In this document: one piece after another, positions 1-7,868 of the stretch
How positions within the stretch are numbered: the first letter of the stretch is position 1
Layout of the letters: each line of letters starts with the position of its first letter
Origin: DASPKM01 sp035628135
Lineage (GTDB): Bacteria; Bacteroidota; Bacteroidia; Chitinophagales; Chitinophagaceae
Assembly: GCA_035628135.1 (NCBI GenBank)
Contig: DASPKM010000013.1
Location: 248,001-312,000, forward strand
DNA length: 64,000 bases
Reading direction: 5' to 3'
Position numbers and translations under genes: made by a program
Notes under the pieces: generated by a model
Databases searched by the model: none
What the model saw: the letters and a program-made list of their open reading frames with translations, nothing else
Told to the model about the DNA's origin: nothing

Positions 1-2300
1 CTAATCAATCTGGCGCTACTGGCGGTTGCCCCACAGGCGTAAGGACCGATGCGTGCAGCCCCGCCGCTCCAGGGTTCAACTATCAAAATTACATGGACTA
101 TACAGACGATGCCTGTTACTCCATGTTCACCATCAAGCAGGCAGAAAGAGCAGAGTATGTGCTCGCCAACTGCCGCGCTTCCTTGATGACATCCAACGGA
201 TGTGCCCCTATAACGGTGTATGCAAGGGACGCTAATCCCACGCTGATGTCCCCGGGCAGCAGTTGCTATCCCGGTGCTATCGGCACTACATTCTGCCAGG
301 GTTCAACCTTTAGTGCAATAGTGAGGTTGCGCAACGTGGGAACCACCAATCTGACTTCAGTTACCTTTAATGCGCAGGTGGGTTCGGGTCCTGTTACTAC
401 TTCCAACTGGACGGGTAACCTGGCGCCATATGAGCAGACCTTCGTTACCGTTTCAGGCATCAGCACCGGCTCCGCTGGTGGTACTTTCCCATTGAAAGTT
501 TATACCACCAATCCTAACGGTGGTGCAGACCAGCGCACATCCAACGATACTGCCACCATCAACGTTACAGTTACCGCAGGTGGCGGCGCAGCAAGCGTGA
601 CCGAAGGATTTGAATCAACCACTTTCCCGCCCGCAGGCTGGTCAGTAATCAATCCTAACAACGGTACCATTACCTGGACAAGAAACACCGCCGCAAGAAA
701 TTCAGGCGTTGCTTCCGCATATCTCAATCACTATAACTACAGTACTACCTCACCCGTACAGTTCGACTACCTCGTGGCGCCTGTAGTAGACGTTACAGAT
801 GCCGACTCTATTGTAGTTGAGTTCTCGAGGGCGCACAGGACATACAGCGCTACCCTCACGGATACGCTCATGATCCAGGCGTCTACACAGTGCGGCAGCA
901 CTACCTTCCCCATCACTGCATGGAAGAGGGGCGGTACGCAACTGGCTACAACCCCAGGCAACGTTACGGGCAACTATGTTGCGGTAGCTGCAGACTGGCG
1001 CCGTGAACGCGTTGACGTAAGGCCGTTTATACCGGCAGGCGCCACCTCGGTGCAGGTGTCGTTTACCACCAGGAACGGATATGGACAGAATTTATTTATA
1101 GACGATGTAAATATTCGCACAGTCATCTCCGTTAGAAGGGATGCACAACTGCGAGCTGTTACCAACCCGCTGGCTAAGCTGTGTAACGGATCAGTAACGC
1201 CAGCTGTTGAGATCTTCAATAACGGTAAGGACAACCTTACATCGCTGAAGATCGGTTACAGGATACTCGGACCTTCGTTTACACTGAACGATGAAGTGAC
1301 CTGGACAGGCAACCTGCCGCAAGGCCAGGCTGCAACCGTAACGCTGAAGCCGGTAACACTGCCGACACCTGGCAACTACACCATCCAGGCATGGACCAAA
1401 GAGCCTAACGGAAGCACCGATCAGAATACAACGAATGACACATCAGCTGTAATAGCGTTCAGGTTTGTACCGACTGTACCGCTGCCGCTGACAGAAGGCT
1501 TTGAGTCCACCACCTTCCCGCCTGCCAACTGGGCACGCGTTAACGGCGATGGACAAGGCTCCTGGTTCAGGACAACAGCCGCCAGCCGCGTAGGAACAGC
1601 ATCTGCCGTAATAGATAACTACAATTACGATGCAAAAGGCACTATCGACGACCTTGAAACACCGCAATTGAGCTACAATGGCATCGACTCTGCATTCCTC
1701 TCCTTCCAGATAGCACACGCTTCTTACCTGTACCCCGGAAGCACCGGCTTGCCGCTGGATAGCTTGCAGGTATTGGTAACAAAGGATTGCGGTCAGACAT
1801 TCACGGTAGTGTACAACAAGTGGGGCGAAGACCTGCAAACAGTGAACGATCCCAACAGGCCTTATACTGATCTGTTCATACCGAGTGGACCTAACCAGTG
1901 GAGAAGGGAAACTGTGAACCTGACACAGGCGTTGGGTACTTCCGGAAGCGTGCAGATCATCTTCCGCGCCAAAGGCAATTTTGGTAACACACTCCTGCTG
2001 GATGATGTGAATATTACTACCAAGACACTGCCTGCAAGGCTGAAGCAAAACGGATACATGATCGCTCCGAATCCGTTCAATGGATCATTTGCGATACAGC
2101 ACTACCTGAGGCCGACCAATTTGCGCGGCATACAGGTATCCAATTCAGCGGGACAGGTTGTGTTTGCACAATCGTTCAATGGAAATGCTAATTCGAATAT
2201 CCAGATCAACCTGAGCCGTTTTGCAGCCGGCATGTACGTTGTGAAGTTGATTTACGACAACAAGGTGGTCACTGAAAGGGTTGTGAAGCGCAGCAATTAA
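1..2300 (+). CDS. Secreted M43-like metalloprotease with T9SS sorting domain (5' truncated by window)
   Basis: The reading frame is open from base 3, so the start and the N-terminal half lie before the window; 765 residues are visible. The first visible residues hold the motif NYMDYTDDACYSMFT, typical of the Met-turn and following Cys region of pappalysin/cytophagalysin (M43) zinc proteases, so the HExxH site should lie just upstream. Two copies of a CARDB-like segment alternate with two copies of a cleaved-adhesin-like segment, each opening with EGFESTTFPPA. The last 80 or so residues (APNPFNG..., AAGMYVVKL, ending RVVKRSN) are a type A T9SS sorting domain, so the protein is predicted to cross the outer membrane and be anchored or released there. 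Family assignment is firm; the substrate is unknown. Confidence 0.85.
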   Translation, partial: NQSGATGGCPTGVRTDACSPAAPGFNYQNYMDYTDDACYSMFTIKQAERAEYVLANCRASLMTSNGCAPITVYARDANPTLMSPGSSCYPGAIGTTFCQGSTFSAIVRLRNVGTTNLTSVTFNAQVGSGPVTTSNWTGNLAPYEQTFVTVSGISTGSAGGTFPLKVYTTNPNGGADQRTSNDTATINVTVTAGGGAASVTEGFESTTFPPAGWSVINPNNGTITWTRNTAARNSGVASAYLNHYNYSTTSPVQFDYLVAPVVDVTDADSIVVEFSRAHRTYSATLTDTLMIQASTQCGSTTFPITAWKRGGTQLATTPGNVTGNYVAVAADWRRERVDVRPFIPAGATSVQVSFTTRNGYGQNLFIDDVNIRTVISVRRDAQLRAVTNPLAKLCNGSVTPAVEIFNNGKDNLTSLKIGYRILGPSFTLNDEVTWTGNLPQGQAATVTLKPVTLPTPGNYTIQAWTKEPNGSTDQNTTNDTSAVIAFRFVPTVPLPLTEGFESTTFPPANWARVNGDGQGSWFRTTAASRVGTASAVIDNYNYDAKGTIDDLETPQLSYNGIDSAFLSFQIAHASYLYPGSTGLPLDSLQVLVTKDCGQTFTVVYNKWGEDLQTVNDPNRPYTDLFIPSGPNQWRRETVNLTQALGTSGSVQIIFRAKGNFGNTLLLDDVNITTKTLPARLKQNGYMIAPNPFNGSFAIQHYLRPTNLRGIQVSNSAGQVVFAQSFNGNANSNIQINLSRFAAGMYVVKLIYDNKVVTERVVKRSN

Positions 2301-2324
2301 TAATTGACCAATTTGAGGCATAGT

Positions 2325-2353
2325 AAAGTCCCGCAGCGTAGCGGGACTTTTTT
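2325..2353 (+). terminator. Rho-independent terminator after the metalloprotease
   Basis: A perfect 10-bp stem (AAAGTCCCGC, loop AGCGTA, GCGGGACTTT) is followed by further Ts, 24 bases after the protease stop codon. Confidence 0.9.
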
Positions 2354-2477
2354 ATGTATTTATCCGTCCAATTTTAAGATCGAAGTTTCCGGGCAGATTT
2401 CCGACGTGCATATCCTATGTGCAAAACTCCGGTTTGGCACAGTTTTGAAAGATCATAAGCAGCCAACATCCATACTT

Positions 2478-2549
2478 ATGAAAAAAACCATTGCGCTCAA
2501 TATCCTGATCATCCTGGCGTATTATGTGGTGGTAATTACGTTGCTGTAA
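2478..2549 (+). CDS. Possible 23-residue membrane micropeptide
   Basis: An ATG opens a 23-codon frame that starts MKKTIALN and is otherwise almost wholly hydrophobic, which would make a single transmembrane helix. It lies after the protease terminator and ends 3 bases before the end of trmD on the other strand. The frame can be extended upstream only through that terminator, so the ATG at 2478 is the sensible start. Short hydrophobic frames also arise by chance; comparison with relatives would decide. Confidence 0.3.
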   Translation: MKKTIALNILIILAYYVVVITLL

Positions 2550-2552
2550 GTC

Positions 2553-3233
2553 TTATTGGTCTCCCAACAGGCCCGGCCTTCTTTCCTGGGTCCGTTTCAG
2601 TGATTGCTCATGGCGCCAGTCGTCGATCTTTTTGGGATCGCCGCTAAGCAGTATGTCGGGAACTTTCCAGCCGCGGAAATCTGCCGGTCTCGTATATACT
2701 GGCGGCGCTAATAATCCATCCTGGAAGGAATCGAACAGGGCGGAAGTTTCATCGTTCAATACGCCGGGGATAAGGCGGCCAACTGCGTCCACCAGCACAG
2801 CGGCTGCCAGCTCGCCACCGCTCAATACATAATCGCCAATGGATATTTCCCGGGTAACATAGTGTTCGCGGATCCTTTCGTCGATGCCCTTGTAGTGGCC
2901 GCAAATAAGCAGCAAATTATTCTTGAGCGAGAGTTGATTGGCAATTTGCTGGTTGAGGCATTCTCCATCCGGAGTAAGATAGATCACTTCATCGAATGGC
3001 TTGTCCTTTGATAATTCCTCGATGGCGTTTGCGAGTGGTTGCGGCATCATCACCATGCCCGCCCCGCCGCCGAACTGGTAGTCGTCTACCTGGCCGTACT
3101 CGTTCACCGCCCATTTGCGCAACGGATGTACCCGCACTTCGAGCAATCCTTTTTCCTGTGCGCGCTTCATAATGGAATGAGAGAACGGGCTTTCCAACAA
3201 CTCCGGCAAAACGGAGATGATGTCGATTTTCAT
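2553..3233 (-). CDS. trmD: tRNA (guanine(37)-N1)-methyltransferase TrmD
   Basis: The 226-residue product matches SPOUT-class TrmD throughout. It starts MKIDIISVLPELLESPF and contains the GGGAGMVMMPQPL segment, the knot motifs LICGHYKGIDERI and EISIGDYVLSGGELAA, and the C-terminal region with PPVYTRP and LLSGDP. It transfers methyl from S-adenosylmethionine to N1 of G37 in tRNAs that read CNN and some other codons, preventing +1 frameshifting. The ATG at 3233 was chosen because family members start here; an upstream extension would run through the terminator at 3279-3301. A perfect -7 box lies 4 bases before the ATG, so the mRNA may be leaderless or nearly so. Length is normal for the family. 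Confidence 0.97.
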   Translation of the reverse strand: MKIDIISVLPELLESPFSHSIMKRAQEKGLLEVRVHPLRKWAVNEYGQVDDYQFGGGAGMVMMPQPLANAIEELSKDKPFDEVIYLTPDGECLNQQIANQLSLKNNLLLICGHYKGIDERIREHYVTREISIGDYVLSGGELAAAVLVDAVGRLIPGVLNDETSALFDSFQDGLLAPPVYTRPADFRGWKVPDILLSGDPKKIDDWRHEQSLKRTQERRPGLLGDQ

Positions 3234-3237
3234 GCGG

Positions 3238-3245
3238 CAAAGATA
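3238..3245 (-). promoter_or_regulatory. Bacteroidota -7 box of trmD
   Basis: On the minus strand the sequence reads TATCTTTG, a perfect match to TAnnTTTG, ending 4 bases before the trmD ATG. No TTG is seen at the usual -33 distance. Confidence 0.6.
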
Positions 3246-3270
3246 AATATCTAATAATGCGCATGGGTTA

Positions 3271-3301
3271 AAAACAAAGCGGGCCTGCTTCGCAGGCCCG
3301 C
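3271..3301 (-). terminator. Rho-independent terminator of the LolA-like gene pair
   Basis: A perfect 10-bp stem (GCGGGCCTGC with loop GAA on the minus strand) is followed on that strand by TTTGTTTTT. It sits 25 bases after the stop codon of the gene at 3327-4052 and insulates trmD from it. Confidence 0.9.
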
Positions 3302-3326
3302 ACATGCAATTTATTTATCCAGGTAA

Positions 3327-4052
3327 TTACTTCGGCATTTCGAATACTTTCGGATCGATCTCCTTATTGAACTCTACTTTGTTGATGTTGTTCACGATCT
3401 CCATGCCTACATTGCGCACTCTTTTAAATGCTACAACATATCCGATATCGGTCTTCCTGTAATCGGAGAAATTGGAGACAATGCTCACTGCCTGTCCATC
3501 GGGGCCGGTAGTGCTGGTTTCAGCTTTAAGAATGTAATAGCTGGTAGGGTCCAAGTAGTACATCGTTTCCTTACCTTCCTTATCCTTCAGCTTAAGTTTG
3601 ATGGTATTTACTCCGTCCACGCTTTCGTTGCCGGCCAGTTCAACAGTGCTGCCCTTTTCTTTATACTTGTACAGCTTTCCGCCAATGTCCAGGTCGCCCT
3701 GCGCAGCCTTTACCCTGTCTGCAGGCATGGGCTGGGCTTCCGTCATACCCGCAAATGGGTTCAGTGTCCAGCCACCGTCGGTGGTAATGCACTCCAAAAT
3801 GGATATTTGTTGCTCGGGAAGGGTCACTTCGCTTTTAAAGGCCTTGCCGCTGATGGCGTACACCTTGTTGGTGAACGTTGTGCCATTGGCGATCAGCTCG
3901 CCTTCCAGGGTAATGGTCTTAATGCTGCCGATGACATTGGCGCCACCTACGGCAGCAATGTGTTTGTTCACTACTTCGTCTGCAGTTTGGGCATGCACGT
4001 ATGCACTGCCCAGTAAAAGCATTCCAGCGAATGCTGCTTGTAAGGTTTTCAT
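3327..4052 (-). CDS. Exported LolA-like outer membrane lipoprotein-sorting-type protein (copy 2)
   Basis: The 241-residue product begins with a clear signal peptide (MKTLQAAFAGMLLLGSAYVHAQ). The mature part starts TADEVVNKHIAAVGG and has the alternating-strand pattern of the LolA/LolB fold family, with a late DPTSYYILKAE segment. It is a paralogue of the gene just upstream (4081-4821): both open with a V(V/I)NK(H/Y) helix after the signal peptide and share the YxLDPTxYyxl region. Members bind hydrophobic ligands in the periplasm; the cargo is not known and true LolA activity is not shown. The pair is probably one transcription unit, with a 28-bp gap and a terminator after this gene. Confidence 0.7.
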   Translation of the reverse strand: MKTLQAAFAGMLLLGSAYVHAQTADEVVNKHIAAVGGANVIGSIKTITLEGELIANGTTFTNKVYAISGKAFKSEVTLPEQQISILECITTDGGWTLNPFAGMTEAQPMPADRVKAAQGDLDIGGKLYKYKEKGSTVELAGNESVDGVNTIKLKLKDKEGKETMYYLDPTSYYILKAETSTTGPDGQAVSIVSNFSDYRKTDIGYVVAFKRVRNVGMEIVNNINKVEFNKEIDPKVFEMPK

Positions 4053-4080
4053 TGTATGTATTTGATAGTGTTTTGAAAAA

Positions 4081-4821
4081 TTATTCCGGTTTATACAGCT
4101 TGCCGTCTACCGGTTTGTTCACCTCTATTTTCTCAAAGGTAAGGCCGCCTTGACCCATGCTTACTGTAAAAGGAAATATATATCCGTCTTCAGTTTTTTG
4201 GTAATTGCTGTAATTGATGTTGAATGTTGCATCACCGGCAGTTCCCCCCGGGCGTTGGCCGCCACCCCCAGGCCCCATGCCGCCACCGGTCCGGCTTTCC
4301 CTGACAACATACCAGGTAGTGGGATCGATAAAATACGTAACAGGCTGGCCCGATTTAAGCGTAAGCTTGATCTTATAGCACTCTTTGCCATCCACTGCCT
4401 CTTTGCCAAGCAATTCAGCCGTATGGCCCTTGGCAGCATAATCAACCAGCGGGCTAACGCAGTCAAGCTCTGATTGCTGCAGCTTCACCCTATCCTCGGG
4501 AATGGTTACAAAAGCGCCGCCATTCCTTGGATCAGTGCGCCAGCCTTCCTTATCGGTAATAATGGTGGTTTGACTGCCCATGCCAAACTGGACTTCGCGG
4601 CGGAACAGCTTGTCCTGCACCTTCCAGGTTTTGATGGTCAGCTCGTTACCGTTTTGCATTACGGTCACGCCTTCCTGGTAAATGGACTTGATGCCCTGGA
4701 CCTTTTCTTTACCGCCTAATGCCTCCATGTATTTGTTGATGACATCATCGACGGTCTGTGCCTTTAAGCCGCTCAGGGCAATAAGTTGAACGGCCACTAA
4801 AATTGTTACAAGCTTTCTCAT
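4081..4821 (-). CDS. Exported LolA-like protein (copy 1, Gly-rich insert)
   Basis: The 246-residue product has an N-terminal signal peptide (MRKLVTILVAVQLIALSGLKAQ) followed by TVDDVINKYMEALGGKEKV, the same opening helix as its neighbour. Strands with DKLFRREVQF, TYFIDPTTWYVVRE and the final YIFPFTVSMGQGG fit a LolA-like periplasmic fold. It differs from copy 2 by a glycine/proline-rich insert (GGGMGPGGGGQRPGGTAG) after the DPTTWYVV strand. It is the first gene of the minus-strand pair. A role in lipid or lipoprotein handling is inferred from the fold only. Confidence 0.7.
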   Translation of the reverse strand: MRKLVTILVAVQLIALSGLKAQTVDDVINKYMEALGGKEKVQGIKSIYQEGVTVMQNGNELTIKTWKVQDKLFRREVQFGMGSQTTIITDKEGWRTDPRNGGAFVTIPEDRVKLQQSELDCVSPLVDYAAKGHTAELLGKEAVDGKECYKIKLTLKSGQPVTYFIDPTTWYVVRESRTGGGMGPGGGGQRPGGTAGDATFNINYSNYQKTEDGYIFPFTVSMGQGGLTFEKIEVNKPVDGKLYKPE

Positions 4822-4950
4822 AAATTAATTTAGAAGGGAATAAAAATAGAAGAGACGTTATAAAAACCCCATCCGTTGTAAATTTACTACAACCACCCGT
4901 AATTTATTTCCCGGAGACACCGGTGCTAACGCGGACTTAACTTTTACAGC

Positions 4951-6582
4951 ATGGAATTTACCATTACAGGGCAGTTAGTGGATATTTTACAGAAAGATAT
5001 CTTCCCGGCAATCATCGGCATCCAAAACGGTCACATCCGGTCCGTCGAGCGCATACATGGCCCCGCACCATCGGATTTGCCCTATATTCTGCCCGGCTTT
5101 ATCGATTCCCATGTACATATAGAAAGCTCCATGCTGGTGCCCTCGGAGTTTGCCCGGCTGGCAGTAGTGCATGGCACGGTTGCCACTGTGAGCGACCCGC
5201 ATGAAATTGCCAACGTATGTGGCCTGCAGGGAGTTGAGTACATGATAGCCAACGGCAATACGGTGCCTTTTAAATTTAATTTCGGGGCGCCCAGCTGCGT
5301 GCCCGCCACCAGTTTTGAATCCGCCGGCGCTGCCCTCGACGCGGGACAGGTGGAACAATTGCTGGACAAGCCCGAGATAAAGTACCTAAGCGAAATGATG
5401 AACTTCCCCGGCGTACTCTTTCAGGACCCGGGAGTGATGCAAAAAATAAAGGCCGCAAAAGACCGCAACAAACCGGTGGATGGGCATTCGCCAGGGCTGC
5501 GCGGCGAAAAGGCAAAGCAATACATCGACGCGGGTATTAGTACCGACCACGAATGCTTTACCGCCGACGAAGCGCTGGACAAGCTTAAATATGGGATGAA
5601 GATCATCATCCGCGAAGGCAGCGCGGCCCGCAATTTTGAAGCCCTCATCGGCCTGCTGAACGATTACCCCGACCATATCCTTTTTTGCAGCGATGATAAG
5701 CATCCCGATAGTTTGGTGGAAGGCCATATCAATCAATTGTGCGCGAGAGCGGTTGCCAAAGGCATCGATGTTTTCAACGTGCTGAAGGCCGCCTGCATGA
5801 ACCCGGTGTTTCATTATAACCTCGATGTGGGACTGTTGCGCAACGGCGACCCCGCCGATTGCATACTGGTAAAAGACCTGCAGGAGTTTAAGGTGCTGCA
5901 AACCTATGTCAACGGGCAATTGGCGGCAGAGAACGGACGGTCCAAGATCCCGCACCTGCCGCCCGGCATCATCAATAACTTCAACTGTTCTTTAAAGGAA
6001 GTGTCCGATTTTGAAATGCCGGCAAGGCAAGGGCTGCAGCCGGTAATTGAAGCGTTGGATGGACAGCTCATCACCAATAAGCTGATGCTGGAGCCCGCAG
6101 TTGAAAGCAGTATGTATGTAAGTGATATAAGCCGCGACATACTGAAAATAGTCGTGGTAAACCGTTATAAGGATGCGCCGATTGCAAAAGCATTCATCAC
6201 CAATACAGGATTAAAAGAAGGTGCGCTGGCTTCTACGGTGGCGCACGACTCACATAATATTGTGGCGATTGGGGTAGATGATGAGAGCCTTTGCAAGGCG
6301 GTAAACCTGCTCATTCAAAATAAAGGCGGAGTAAGCTGCGTAAAGACCAATCTTGAAATGGTATTGCCGTTGCCTGTGGCGGGGTTAATGAGCGTAAACG
6401 ATGGGTACCATGTTGCCGAACTTTATTCTTTAATTGACAGGGCTGCAAAGGATGCGGGCTCCACGCTGACGTCACCATTTATGACTTTATCGTTTATGGC
6501 ATTGTTGGTAATTCCGCATTTAAAATTGAGTGATCTGGGGTTGTTTGACGGGGATGCGTTTGAACTGGTTAGGGGTGGGTAG
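4951..6582 (+). CDS. ade: Adenine deaminase
   Basis: The 543-residue product carries the amidohydrolase-superfamily motifs of bacterial adenine deaminase in order: PGFIDSHVHIESSM (metal-binding HxH), HGTVATVSDPHEIANV, GHSPGL, GISTDHECFTADEA, REGSAARNFE and FCSDDKHPDSL. The C-terminal region has VAHDSHNIVAIG and the conserved GGVSCV segment. It converts adenine to hypoxanthine and ammonia for purine salvage; upp at 11241 is the matching pyrimidine salvage gene but is not linked in an operon. The length fits this family. The stop codon TAG lies inside the small inverted element at 6580-6621. Confidence 0.95.
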   Translation: MEFTITGQLVDILQKDIFPAIIGIQNGHIRSVERIHGPAPSDLPYILPGFIDSHVHIESSMLVPSEFARLAVVHGTVATVSDPHEIANVCGLQGVEYMIANGNTVPFKFNFGAPSCVPATSFESAGAALDAGQVEQLLDKPEIKYLSEMMNFPGVLFQDPGVMQKIKAAKDRNKPVDGHSPGLRGEKAKQYIDAGISTDHECFTADEALDKLKYGMKIIIREGSAARNFEALIGLLNDYPDHILFCSDDKHPDSLVEGHINQLCARAVAKGIDVFNVLKAACMNPVFHYNLDVGLLRNGDPADCILVKDLQEFKVLQTYVNGQLAAENGRSKIPHLPPGIINNFNCSLKEVSDFEMPARQGLQPVIEALDGQLITNKLMLEPAVESSMYVSDISRDILKIVVVNRYKDAPIAKAFITNTGLKEGALASTVAHDSHNIVAIGVDDESLCKAVNLLIQNKGGVSCVKTNLEMVLPLPVAGLMSVNDGYHVAELYSLIDRAAKDAGSTLTSPFMTLSFMALLVIPHLKLSDLGLFDGDAFELVRGG

Positions 6583-6621
6583 TGAGTTCACCATTCACCA
6601 TTCATTACTCACCACTCACTA
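6580..6621 (+). repeat. Five 7-bp direct repeats closing with an inverted heptamer
   Basis: Five heptamers of form YTCAYYA run from 6587 to 6621 (TTCACCA, TTCACCA, TTCATTA, CTCACCA, CTCACTA). The first heptamer, TAGTGAG at 6580-6586, is the exact reverse complement of the last, so the array can fold as a hairpin. It starts on the stop codon of the adenine deaminase gene. No T-tract follows directly, so it is not a standard terminator. Confidence 0.65.
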
Positions 6622-6686
6622 TTTCCTTTTTCACCGACAAAACCCGTGTATTTACCGAACCCTGCGTTTCACCCGCCTATATCTGC

Positions 6687-6717
6687 TTGCCTTCCTTTGT
6701 GCTCCACGCTACATTTG
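6687..6717 (+). promoter_or_regulatory. Promoter of the LiaF-like/LytS/LytTR operon
   Basis: TTG at 6687-6689, a 20-base spacer, then TACATTTG at 6710-6717 match the Bacteroidota consensus TTG-N17-23-TAnnTTTG. The ATG at 6733 lies 15 bases beyond the box, giving a very short leader. Confidence 0.7.
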
Positions 6718-6732
6718 TTTAAAACAACACAC

Positions 6733-7485
6733 ATGCGAGAGAGAGAATTCAAAGCACACGCAAAAGTGAACAATACAAACCTCCCCATAGGTTTTATATT
6801 GTTGCTGATAGGAGGCGCTTTCATGGCAAGGCAATTAGGCGTTGACTTTCCCGACTGGTTCTTTTCGTGGGAAATGTTGCTGATAGCGATAGGAATTATC
6901 GTGGGCGTTAAATCCAAATTCCGCGACTTTGCATGGCTCATACTTATAGGCATCGGCCTTGTGTTTTTGGCAGATGATATCTATCCCATCAATATCAAAA
7001 ATTATATCTGGCCCGCGGTCATTATTATCGTGGGACTCGTGATCATTCTCCGGCCTTCGCGCCCGCAAAAGCCGCCGGAAACCCCCAAAGCACATACCAA
7101 CCCGCCTATTGAAGAAGCAACCGTTGTGGAAGAAACCAAGGCCATAAAAGAAGACGTTGTTGACGTGGCTTCGATATTCGGAGGCACGAAGAGAATAGTG
7201 CTGTCAAAAAATTTCAAAGGCGGCGAAGTGGTGTCGGTATTCGGTGGGGCCGACATCAACCTGACCCAGGCCGATTTTAAAGACCCGGTCAAACTGGAAA
7301 TAGTGGCCATCTTCGGTGGTTGCACACTGGTAGTTCCTTCCAATTGGGAAATACGCTCCGAGACTGTAGTGATCATGGGCGCTATCGACGACAAACGCGA
7401 CGCTGCCGCCGTTGCCAACCCGGAAAAAGTATTGATACTCGAAGGGACCGTCATGTTCGGCGGCATTGAAATAAAGAGTTATTGA
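6733..7485 (+). CDS. LiaF-like / DUF5668 membrane protein
   Basis: The 250-residue product has four predicted membrane helices in its first 115 residues (around LPIGFILLLIGGAFMA, WEMLLIAIGIIVG, FAWLILIGIGLVFLA and YIWPAVIIIVGLVIIL). A charged linker follows, then a C-terminal beta-rich LiaF-type domain with repeated short motifs VASIFGGTKRIV, VVSVFGGADINL, IVAIFGGCTLVVP and GTVMFGGIEI. In Bacillus, LiaF restrains a cell-envelope stress two-component system. Here the gene leads an operon with a LytS kinase and a LytTR regulator, so a comparable envelope-sensing role is inferred. The ATG at 6733 is preferred because the promoter box at 6710-6717 would cut off any longer form. Confidence 0.75.
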   Translation: MREREFKAHAKVNNTNLPIGFILLLIGGAFMARQLGVDFPDWFFSWEMLLIAIGIIVGVKSKFRDFAWLILIGIGLVFLADDIYPINIKNYIWPAVIIIVGLVIILRPSRPQKPPETPKAHTNPPIEEATVVEETKAIKEDVVDVASIFGGTKRIVLSKNFKGGEVVSVFGGADINLTQADFKDPVKLEIVAIFGGCTLVVPSNWEIRSETVVIMGAIDDKRDAAAVANPEKVLILEGTVMFGGIEIKSY

Positions 7486-7501
7486 TATTAATATTTCATC
7501 C

Positions 7502-7861
7502 ATGAACTGGTATCTTTCCAAAATCATTTTCAGGATCATTTGCGGCGACGGCAATCATGCACCGCAATTCGACGAGCAGTTGCGGTTGTTGTGCGCAAGC
7601 GATAATGAACAGGCTTTCGACAAAGCATTGTCCATCGGCCAGCAGGAAGCGCAGCACTTTTCCAACCAGCAGGGCAAACTGGTAGAATGGAAATTCATCG
7701 GCGTAGCGGAGTTATACAGGATATCGGAACTGATAGACGGCGCTGAACTGTTTTCGAGAGTGCAGGAAACAGATTGCGCAGACACTTACATTCAAATGGT
7801 GCAACGGCGCGCCGCATTCATCCGCGATAGCAACACCCTCAGGCATTTACAACTATTATAA
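7502..7861 (+). CDS. DUF4288 domain protein
   Basis: This 119-residue protein starts MNWYLSKIIFRIICGDG and continues with PQFDEQLRLL, GQQEAQHF and WKFIGVAELY. That pattern fits the DUF4288 family, small cytoplasmic proteins of unknown function. It follows the LiaF-like gene by 16 bases and precedes the LytS kinase by 7, so it is very probably co-transcribed with the sensor system. No signal peptide or membrane helix is seen. What it contributes to the pathway is unknown. Confidence 0.75.
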   Translation: MNWYLSKIIFRIICGDGNHAPQFDEQLRLLCASDNEQAFDKALSIGQQEAQHFSNQQGKLVEWKFIGVAELYRISELIDGAELFSRVQETDCADTYIQMVQRRAAFIRDSNTLRHLQLL

Positions 7862-7868
7862 ATATATT

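Noticed and set aside
1443..2048. A 201-codon minus-strand open frame
   Set aside because: It overlaps the adhesin-like segments of the metalloprotease gene and has no signal or domain of its own.
2304..2549. An 81-residue protein starting before the terminator
   Set aside because: The upstream two thirds of this frame run through a strong terminator hairpin. Only the last 23 codons from the ATG at 2478 are plausible.
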